64,000 nt of DNA. It comes from Zantedeschia hybrid cultivar (Eukaryota; Streptophyta; Magnoliopsida; Alismatales; Araceae). The position numbers were made by a program, and so were the translations under genes. Each line of letters starts with the position of its first letter. Position 1 is the first letter of the stretch. Under the pieces are notes generated by a model. The model was not told where the DNA came from. It was given only the letters and a program-made list of their open reading frames with translations, and did not search any database. Of the stretch, positions 57,057-64,000 are shown in pieces. The DNA lies in assembly GCA_030544215.1 (NCBI GenBank), contig JARZZO010000004.1:44567980-44631979 (forward strand), read 5' to 3'.

Positions 57057-58410
57057 GTTAAAGAGTCGATCAGTATGGTACAAAGACCAGTGGAATCAGA
57101 AAATTTATAAACTCAAATTTCTTTGTTAGTCTGAATAATTTAAGTTCAAACCCATTACTGCACACACTGACACGTTTGATTCGTGAATAACAAGAGATGC
57201 CAAGTCCTAAAGAATATCAAAAGCTTGACTAAGAGTGTAAAGTACAAATCACTTCTTTTAAAATTCTGTTTTACACTCGGCCTATGGTGTCGGAACGAGG
57301 CTTAGAATAGACTACCAAGAATACCCGCCATCTTAGTAGGAGGCCGTCATAAAAAATGGGGGAGATCCGTTCCAAAGCAAAGCAAAGAAAGAAAAGAATA
57401 GAAAAAGAACAAAAGAAAAAGGCAAGATTCAAAATCAAAAGGCCAATACACTACAAACGTCACATCAAGGCCATGAAATGAAACAAAAGGGAACGCAAGG
57501 TCGATAAATACCCCGGAAAGAAAATGACCGAACCCCAACAGATATTAGGGTTGGAAAGGAACACCTTTTTAGGTCTCCGAAACTTTCTCATGGGCTTTCT
57601 AAATATATTCTTCTTTTCTTTCTAAAGAGGTGTACTTCAAGCTTAAAGAATGGCTTAGATTGACTAAGGGTCAAATCATCAAATGGGATCACGAATGGAA
57701 ACACAAGTTCAAACACGATGGGTTTTAAGTTAAGTTGTTAAAGAACAATTTGGAAATTAAGTTAATAAATGAATATGATCTTTTGATCTAAGTACCATAC
57801 TGGTCTTTCAGTCAAAAATTCAAAAAAAATTATATATGTCAAAATTCAAAAAAAAAATGTATATGTCAAAATTTAAAAAATTTGCATAGTCAAAAATTCA
57901 AAAAAATACATATGTCAAAATTCAAAAAATTTGCATAGTCAAAAATTCAAAAAAAGTACATATTTCAAAAAAAAAAAAAATTCAAAAAAATGTACATATT
58001 TCAAAATCTAAAAAAAATACATATTTCAAAACCCAAACAAAATGAAAATTTCAAAACCACAAAAAATATTTCAATTAGCATTTGCTTGTTGCATTTAATG
58101 TGTTTCATTCCTTTTATTTTCAGTGAGCATCTGTTTGCTTGTATGTTGCATTTTGCTTAAGTCTGATTACTCTTATTACCTTTGTTAATAAAGGCTATGC
58201 CCCTTGACTATTTATTCAAGGAAAAGATTGATTGACCATTTGTTTGGTCAGGCAAGGGGCTAAGCCTAAATAGATACTTAACCTGTTTGTTAAGTGTTGT
58301 ACAGGATGCAAGATAAGCACAGGAACACGAGATTGGAGCCCAAAAGTTTCATGTATATATATCAAAAGTGTTTTATACATGATACATGAAAAGGAAAAGA
58401 AGTACATAAG
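57057..58410 (+). other. Region between pol and antisense gene A
   Basis: No gene. About 57805-58075 is an A-rich minisatellite with units like CAAAATTCAAAAAAA plus TACATATGTC or TTTGCATAGTC, roughly 28 bases long. AATAAA signals occur on both strands here: on the plus strand near 58183, and on the minus strand at 58211-58216, about 200 bases past the stop of gene A. So this is where the two convergent transcripts would end. Confidence 0.7.
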
Positions 58411-58413
58411 CCC

Positions 58414-61283
58414 TCAAGGCTGGCTCTCCCCTCCGCCCTCATCTAACTGGCTCTGGGCCTCGTCAGGTGCGTCTGGTGCTGGTCCTCGGCTGGGAGGTGG
58501 AGGTGGCCCCATCGTGCTCGGCCCCGCCTGGCCAGAAGACACGGCAGCACTGGCGGTAAAAGCGCTCGTCAAACCGCGCTCCTGCGCACGCTGTCGAGCA
58601 CGCCTGTACCTCTCCTCCACACTCCGGCGCTCATGCTCTGCAATGCCCAACTGGACCCGAAGAGCGGATATCTCAGTATCCATCCTCTGCCGCTCCTGCC
58701 TCTCCCGCTCTCGCTCCTCGTTGATGACCTCCAGGCGGGTCTGGAGGCGCGCAAGATCTCCAACCGAAAGTCGGGCCACCTGCTCCTCTAAGGCCCGGAT
58801 CCGCTCTGCATCAGCCTCGGCACGAGTCGCTGTAGCATAGGCATCCGCTTCAACCCTCTGAAGGGCTTCTTGGAGCTCAGCCACCTGCAGAAGAAGATTT
58901 TGTTAGTTCAAGACAATCAAGTAAATCAAGTCAAATTCAAAAATCAAAACTTACCCGAGCAGCACGGTCCTCCTCCGCAAGAGAAGCCCGGTGGATGGCA
59001 GAAGCGAGCTGACTCTGGAGGTCAGCCAAGGCAGCATCGTGCGCGGCGAATGATGAAGAAGATGAAGCTCCATAGGTAGGGGGAGCCGCCTGGGTGTAGA
59101 CGGCTCGCTGCACCAAAAGAACACTGTCAGTGGTTAATCGCCAAAACAAATAATTAATTAAAACATGCATTCATATTCATTCATACATACCAGATCGAAG
59201 AGCTCTTTCTGGACTTGTTCGAGCTGGGCCTCAGCATCATGTAGTCGGGCCCGGAGGTCGATGATGACCGCATCACGAGCATCCTGCAAATCACATATAC
59301 ATACATTCATTCACCAACATAAATCAAGATAATAATAAAATTAAAGACGCATGAATGCATACTTACATCGAGTGGTCGGAGGAGCCGCAGCTGGTCGGCG
59401 TAATGAACCCGGTACTGCTGGAGGTAGCCCTCGCTACTTTCCGCACGGGACTCCACTCTGATGCCCCGACGGTGCCAGTCCTCGTACTGCTCCGGGAACT
59501 TGGCACGCCAGTCGGTGAGGGATTGCTTGCCCCTCATGCTCCTCCCCACACCCTCCGGGACCTCTTCATCTATCCATTCCTGATGGAGACCCAACGTCCT
59601 CATCACGAGCTGGAGACGGAGGGGCTCGATCTCGTTGAGGCAGTGCACCCACATCTGCCTCCCAAATCGCCTCCTGCCAGCCGTCACCCATGGCTGACCT
59701 TCCTCGTTCATGCCCAGATACGGGCGCCAGATCACCTGCATATAGGTTAGATGCATTCATAAATAAATTGCATTTAAGGAATAAAGAATTGCATTTAATA
59801 AAAAGATTAAACAAGTTAAAAACTTACCAATAGCTCTGGATAATCTAGAAACTGACGGCAGAGGGCCGTCAGCTGGTGGTGCTGCGGAGCTGTGTCCACA
59901 ATTGACTGCCAACGGCAGGCCAAGGGGACGGCATCTGGACGAGTAATCCGCGCTCTGCCGAGCGGGAAATAATGGTAGCTCCACACCTGCATTCATGAAC
60001 ATATAGGTTAGAAAAGCATCATATCATATTGCACTGCATATAACAAATAATTAAACAAGTTAATACCTGAAGGAACGGTGAGAAGCCACTGATAGTAGTC
60101 TCACGGTCTGGCGTGACCGCGGATAGATCTGCAAACAGGTGGGCCAGAAGGGCCGCACCCCAAGCGTACTCACCTAAGCTATCTAGGTCATCTAATAAAT
60201 AAAGAAACCTACAGTGGATATGGTCGCCCTTCGTACCGAAGAGCAACCGACCGAAAAAGAAAACTAAAAAGACCCTCAGCTGTCTGTCTACCTCCTCTAC
60301 CTGACTCGGGTCACTACAATAGACAGAAGAGGATGACTCGGCTAGTCTATCTCTAAACTCTACCCGGGTCTCGTCAGACCGACGCCGGGGCTCATCTAAT
60401 CCTAAGGCAGCCTCTACTTCTACCCTAGGAACCATCCTAGACTCCCTACCTATACTAGATACCTCTATCCCTAGTAAGGCCTCTGCTAACCCCTGATAGT
60501 TGGGGTAAGTAACCCCACTAACTGGTCGGCCCTCTACCCGCAGGCCAGTGATCCTGGCCACGTCCTCCAAGGTGGGGACCATATGCCCCCAAGGCATCAG
60601 AAATGCCCGACTCTCTGCATGCCAACGCTCCCTGAGCGCCTGCAGCAGGACTAGATCGAGCCAAAATGGCTCGATGTCTAGTATCTCGCCGAACCCCATC
60701 CGGCGCAGGCGCGCCTTCTGGAAATCCGGGAGTCCCCTATACGCCCCTATCACTAAATCCCATGAAATTCTGGCCCTCATCACTCCCTGCAAATAAAAAA
60801 AAATAATAATAAAAAAATGGGGTCAGTAATTAATAAAAACAGGAAAATTCACTCTGTTTTGAAAGGCGTCAGCATACACAGACGTGTTTCAAAACACGTC
60901 CACATACCTTGACGCAATTCAAACCTATTTTCTACCTATTTTAAAAATTCGAAATTTGGATTGAAAGACGTCGACCAAGGGCGACGCCTTTTGAAAGGCG
61001 TCACCTGGTCTGGACGCCTTTCAAGTCCAGATTTCGGGTTCTTAAAAGAACCCCTTTCTTCCCCTCTTTTCTCACACCATCCAAACCATAGAAGAATTAC
61101 CGTGTGGAGGTCGCCCTCCTCTTCCTCTTCCACCGCCATGGGCGCCGGTGGAGGGAGCTCCTCCTCCAAGAAGGCCGCCGCCTCGGCTAACGCCGCCGGT
61201 ACCTCCTCGGGAACTTCTTCTTCTTGCCTCCGCCTCCTCTTGGCCAAGGCCTTCTTCTTCCTTGATCCTTCACCGTGTTCCAT
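58414..61283 (-). CDS. Antisense gene A: seven-exon PMD plus coiled-coil protein
   Basis: Exons on the minus strand: 61283-61101, 60786-60067, 59986-59828, 59735-59367, 59283-59191, 59107-58955 and 58884-58414. Every intron (314, 80, 92, 83, 83 and 70 nt) has GT-AG ends and every junction is phase 0, giving 715 residues without a stop. Residues 1-61 are basic then acidic, with KKKALAKRRRR as a possible nuclear signal. Residues 62-477 resemble the plant mobile domain (aminotransferase-like): LRERWHAESRAFLMPWG, PTLEDVARITGLRVEGRPVS, VWSYHYFPLGRARI, VIWRPYLGM and MRTLGLHQEW. Residues about 478-650 are rich in heptad Leu/Ala/Arg/Glu and look like coiled coil. The tail is Pro/Gly-rich. PMD proteins of plants act in nuclear gene and transposon silencing or regulation; the role here is unknown. 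Exon structure is from splice-site reading, not transcripts. Confidence 0.82.
60859..61024. promoter_or_regulatory. Inverted-repeat motifs inside intron 1 of gene A (4 copies)
   Basis: Two overlapping pairs: 60859-60893 with 60888-60922, and 60961-60993 with 60990-61024. Each has arms TTGAAAGGCGTC and GACGCcTTTCAA around unlike spacers. Neighbouring copies share an arm, so longer alternating hairpins are possible. The position in the first intron fits an enhancer-like site. Confidence 0.8.
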
Positions 61284-61410
61284 AGCTCTAGAGAGGGAGT
61301 TTTTGAGGGAGAGATCACCGGAGAGGTCGCCGGAGCTCGGTGAGGAGAGAGAAGATTTTTGTGAAAGTGAGGAAGAAAGGAGGGCCTTCGCGGGTCTGTA
61401 ACGAAAAGGG

Positions 61411-61713
61411 TGAAAGGCGTCGACTCAGACAGACGCGTTTTAGGGCGCATAAGTTGAGGCGGCAAAGGACAGCTGTTTGAATTGGTTGAAACACGTCTAC
61501 TTATATGGACGCGTTTCAGTCTTGACTACAGGACGCATTTCAGGGAATTAATCATGGAATTAATGGCAGAATCCTGGGAAAAATAGGAGAGAGAGTTGAA
61601 AGGCGTCTATGGACGTAGACGCGTTTTAAGCTTTAATCGGGTTTTATGGATTAAATTGAATTTCTGGAAAATAATTTAGTTTGAAAGGCGTCTTTCTGAG
61701 TGGACGCGTTTTA
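61411..61713. promoter_or_regulatory. Inverted-repeat motif array upstream of gene A (4 copies)
   Basis: Copies at 61411-61442, 61487-61519, 61597-61629 and 61681-61713, spaced 76-110 bases, 130-430 bases upstream of the gene A ATG on the minus strand. Consensus TTGAAAGGCGTC, spacer, GACGCGTTTTA. The interval 61284-61830 otherwise holds no gene. No clear TATA box was seen for gene A. Confidence 0.82.
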
Positions 61714-61830
61714 CATTTTACAGAACCCGAATTGTTGAATTTTCAGGAAAAATCAGGTTTTTACTTAAGGAAAAATCATGTACACATCACAGAAAGTTGG
61801 GGAAAGATTCTAAGACATGAAAAATCGTTC

Positions 61831-61856
61831 TTTATTCAATGGAATCAATCTTTATT
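61831..61856 (-). terminator. Polyadenylation signals of gene B
   Basis: AATAAA on the minus strand at 61851-61856 and 61831-61836, 30-60 bases beyond the gene B stop at 61887, a normal plant spacing. Confidence 0.65.
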
Positions 61857-61886
61857 ACATCAAAATCAAAAAGAAACAGAGGACAT

Positions 61887-63275
61887 TTAAGGGAGAATAT
61901 CATGAAGATCTTTAAGATAAGGAAATTTCAATCCTTTATCTCTGTCTTTAGAGGATCTTACACGATAACTAAAGCCAAGATTCCATAGAGTAATGATGAT
62001 TTGTATGGCTTCATAATCTTCATCGGATTCCAAGTCGCGCTTCTTGATTGGAAGTGTGGGAGAGAATTCAGGAAACTCACGACGGGCCAAGCTGAGTTGA
62101 GTAAGGCACCGGTGTGGATTGTATAACACAAACTCAGTGGCTCCAATTAACTTGAGATCTGCTCCTGCTGTACGGCGCACCCAAACTGGTTTTCCAACAA
62201 GAGCAAGCGGAGACGAGTCGAATATGTCGGATGTCATGAGTTTCAAATACTCTCTCCAATCGGCTCGGGTCTTGAGTTTTGGAACCTTGTTGACCATGTA
62301 CTCATTGAACTTTACAATATTAGCAATGCAATGAATTGGACTATTCAAGAAGATCTGAGATGGATTCAGAGGCCTTTTCTTGCTATGCTCGAATTTGAAG
62401 TGAAGTTCAACCCACAAGGCAAAGAGTAGTATGCATCCATATGGAGGACGACCCACAGAAGCTGCAGAAAGTCCACTGTAGAGATATGCTAAGAGTGCAG
62501 TGCTAATGGATTTACCTTCGAAAATTGCGCAAATAGCACTAGTTTGATCGTCTTCCAAGATGTTATCCTGTGCAGGAAAGAATAAGGCACCGGCAAGGCA
62601 TGTAACGAGAGCTTTTGTTACATCCTCCGCCTCATCCTCCCTTAGATCTTCAATTTCATAAAGAGTCCACTCGGCCAGTTTTGCAAGATTGATCCCCTTC
62701 TTCGTGAGGCACCCTTTAGCTTCTGAAGGATCCTTCATGATCGATGTCAATAGCTGTTGACCGGTGATTCTCTCTTTTGTCAAGGCTATCTTGTCTCTGT
62801 TGTCTCTGGTCTTTGGGAGACCTAATAGAAGTTCCGCCTCTTCTAGAAGGATTGTGCACTCGAAATCTTGGAAGAAGAACGTATGAGTTTGGGGATGCCA
62901 CCACTCGATCAAGGCGCCCATAGCCGCCCAGTCTACGTTCGCACTTTTGTAATTCTTAGCAAGCACTACAAGTCCTTGAAGATCCCACTTGGATATGAAC
63001 ACTTGCATAGAAAGCTGAACACTTTTTGCAAGTTTACGGATCCAAGGGAGAGACGTGAACTTTCTTGGGCCAGGAAACATGGGGTAATTCTGAAAGAGAA
63101 ATAAAAAAGGAAGCTTGATGAAGAGCATGATGGAAGAGCATGATGAAAGACATGAAGAACATGAAAGAAAGTTGATTGAACTTACTTGAAGATTGGGATT
63201 TCTTCCATTGAGATGATTCTCTATGTCTGCAAACTTCTCTAGAGACATCTTCATCTTCTTGTTTGAGGAATCCAT
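61887..63275 (-). CDS. Antisense gene B: PMD-like protein, one intron
   Basis: The ATG at 63275 is followed by a 90-nt exon to 63186, an intron 63185-63090 (GTAAGTTC donor, TTTCTCTTTCAG acceptor, 96 nt) and a second exon to TAA at 61887. Spliced product about 430 residues. The intron length is a multiple of three and it has no stop, so the unspliced frame is also open (462 residues, with an inserted Cys/Ser/Phe-rich stretch). PMD-like features: ALIEWWHPQTHTFFFQDFE, ILLEEAELLLGLPKTR and AYLYSGLSAASVGRPPYGCI. It resembles gene A only in layout, so the two are not recent duplicates. It lies in the same antisense orientation inside the Tat element. Function unknown. Confidence 0.75.
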   Translation of the reverse strand: MDSSNKKMKMSLEKFADIENHLNGRNPNLQVSSINFLSCSSCLSSCSSIMLFIKLPFLFLFQNYPMFPGPRKFTSLPWIRKLAKSVQLSMQVFISKWDLQGLVVLAKNYKSANVDWAAMGALIEWWHPQTHTFFFQDFECTILLEEAELLLGLPKTRDNRDKIALTKERITGQQLLTSIMKDPSEAKGCLTKKGINLAKLAEWTLYEIEDLREDEAEDVTKALVTCLAGALFFPAQDNILEDDQTSAICAIFEGKSISTALLAYLYSGLSAASVGRPPYGCILLFALWVELHFKFEHSKKRPLNPSQIFLNSPIHCIANIVKFNEYMVNKVPKLKTRADWREYLKLMTSDIFDSSPLALVGKPVWVRRTAGADLKLIGATEFVLYNPHRCLTQLSLARREFPEFSPTLPIKKRDLESDEDYEAIQIIITLWNLGFSYRVRSSKDRDKGLKFPYLKDLHDILP

Positions 63276-63410
63276 CTCTCTTTTTCGGAGTTCCTCCTTC
63301 TTGAAGCTTGGGAAGCTTGAAAACCTTGAATAAACCTTGAAAATTTGGAAGAAAACTCTCCTTTGGATCTTTGGATTATGATAGGATTACTTGGGAATAA
63401 CCTAAGGGTG

Positions 63411-63418
63411 TTTATATA
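63411..63418 (-). promoter_or_regulatory. TATA box of antisense gene B
   Basis: Minus strand TATATAAA about 136 bases before the gene B ATG, within CCTATATAAACACCC. It has the normal spacing for a short leader and supports gene B as an independent transcription unit. Confidence 0.7.
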
Positions 63419-63533
63419 GGAGGAATTGCGATCCTAAGTAGACCTTTTCCGGATTGGAAAAGGGATGTGCATTGATAGAGTTGGAGTTCGGATAGAGAAC
63501 AACCAGAAACATGTTTCTGTGAGTAAAAGGCGT

Positions 63534-63592
63534 CTAGGATACCTGACGCGTTTCAAAGTTGAATGGCGTCTTCGCGACACGACGCGTTTTAG
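63534..63592. promoter_or_regulatory. Inverted-repeat motif pair upstream of gene B
   Basis: Two adjacent copies (about 63534-63555 and 63559-63592): AAAAGGCGTC, spacer, GACGCGTTTCA, then TTGAATGGCGTC, spacer, GACGCGTTTTA. They lie 115-180 bases upstream of the gene B TATA box, the same relation as the U3 array has to the LTR TATA box. Confidence 0.82.
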
Positions 63593-64000
63593 CTTTTATA
63601 TGATTTTCCCGAAATTCTGTGGATTTTAATGTTTAAATTGAATATTTGTTTGGAATTAGTAATAATTTTGATTGTAGAAAATTCAAGAAAGCCTGAGCAA
63701 AGCTGGAAATGTCAAGAAGATCTCACTGTGGAATTCAAGTCCTGACCGTGGCTAAAAAGACGGTTATTTCTACCCTTGTATTATTTCATGTAAAGCATTT
63801 GCATTACTATATGATAAATATTTATTAGATTGTATCAAGGACCTTGTGGTTTTGATGAAACTGGAATTTGAGTTCCCCTACAACAAAAACAGTGATAATT
63901 CCAGAGGATTCTTAATCGCACGGATAGGCCGTTGGATTGTTGATTAGTGAGGACGTTGGTTCCGTTTTTGTGAAACGGTGCGTGGATAAACGAGCTTCGG
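63593..64000. other. Noncoding right end of the window
   Basis: AT-rich sequence up to the window edge. No PPT or sequence matching the start of the 5' LTR (TGTAGACACG) was seen, so the 3' LTR should begin beyond 64000. Confidence 0.55.

Larger units (their letters stand above)
46278..64000 (+). mobile_element. Giant Tat-lineage Ty3/gypsy element, 3' end outside window
   Basis: At least 17.7 kb. Plus strand: 5' LTR (46278 to about 47607), PBS candidate, leader, gag, protease with G-patch, RT, RNase H, a second archaeal-type RNase H, and integrase after the RNases. That order is Ty3/gypsy, and the second RNase H is the mark of the Tat lineage (Ogre, Retand, Grande and relatives). Between pol and the unseen 3' LTR lie two antisense genes with introns. 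Extra antisense reading frames at this place are known in some Tat elements. Frameshifts and stops in gag-pol mean this copy is probably not autonomous. No 3' LTR or PPT was identified before 64000. Confidence 0.85.

Noticed and set aside
58379..58840. Plus-strand frame opposite the last exon of gene A
   Set aside because: A shadow of the coiled-coil exon; the minus strand shows heptads and splices cleanly to the other exons.
60961..61401. Plus-strand frame opposite exon 1 of gene A
   Set aside because: Ser-rich shadow of the acidic/basic exon, and it runs through the motif repeats.

Overview
This window is plant nuclear DNA, almost certainly from an angiosperm. The evidence is eight-cysteine lipid-transfer-protein genes, Angela-type Copia and Tat-lineage Ty3/gypsy retrotransposons, plant LINEs, plant mobile domain (PMD) proteins and short GT-AG introns. 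The species cannot be fixed from sequence alone. Most of the window is nested, decayed repeats. Host-type genes are confined to a small lipid-transfer-protein cluster near the left end.

Region 1 (1-10.4 kb, resuming at 21.1-21.4 kb) is a duplicated nsLTP-like locus. It holds one intact gene (5342-5635), one copy reduced to promoter and leader (5884-6545), one gene cut six codons before its stop by a retrotransposon (10157-10425, remainder at 21139-21168), and one 3' fragment of a more diverged relative (21279-21434). The copies share foldback MITE-like elements and arrays of a roughly 120-bp promoter repeat. Region 2 (10426-21138) is a minus-strand Angela-like Copia element with both LTRs, a 5-bp target duplication, a PBS, a PPT, a solo LTR nested in one LTR, and a pol frame killed by seven in-frame stops. 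Region 3 (21.4-46.3 kb) is mostly noncoding. It carries a Copia gag relic, two decayed minus-strand LINEs (one split by a hAT-like MITE with an 8-bp duplication), an apposed pair of LTR segments, and a relic of a Tat-type Ty3/gypsy pol.

Region 4 (46278 to beyond 64000) is the most interesting: a giant Tat-lineage Ty3/gypsy element of at least 17.7 kb. On the plus strand it has a 5' LTR, a leader, gag, protease with a G-patch, RT, RNase H, a second archaeal-type RNase H, and integrase, with frame breaks. On the minus strand, between pol and the unseen 3' LTR, lie two antisense genes. Gene A (58414-61283) resolves into seven exons that all join in phase 0 through canonical GT-AG introns, predicting a 715-residue PMD plus coiled-coil protein. 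Gene B (61887-63275) has one 96-nt intron, a TATA box and AATAAA signals, and is also PMD-like.

Seventeen copies of an imperfect inverted-repeat motif, consensus TGAAAGGCGTC-N(8-10)-GACGCGTTTCA, occur in this element. All lie in noncoding DNA: the LTR U3 upstream of its TATA box, the leader before gag, intron 1 and the 5' flank of gene A, and the promoter of gene B. A related array occupies 584-1589. My inference is that the element carries its own intron-containing antisense genes and a shared set of cis motifs that could coordinate or de-silence all its promoters. This is a hypothesis from layout, not a demonstrated function.
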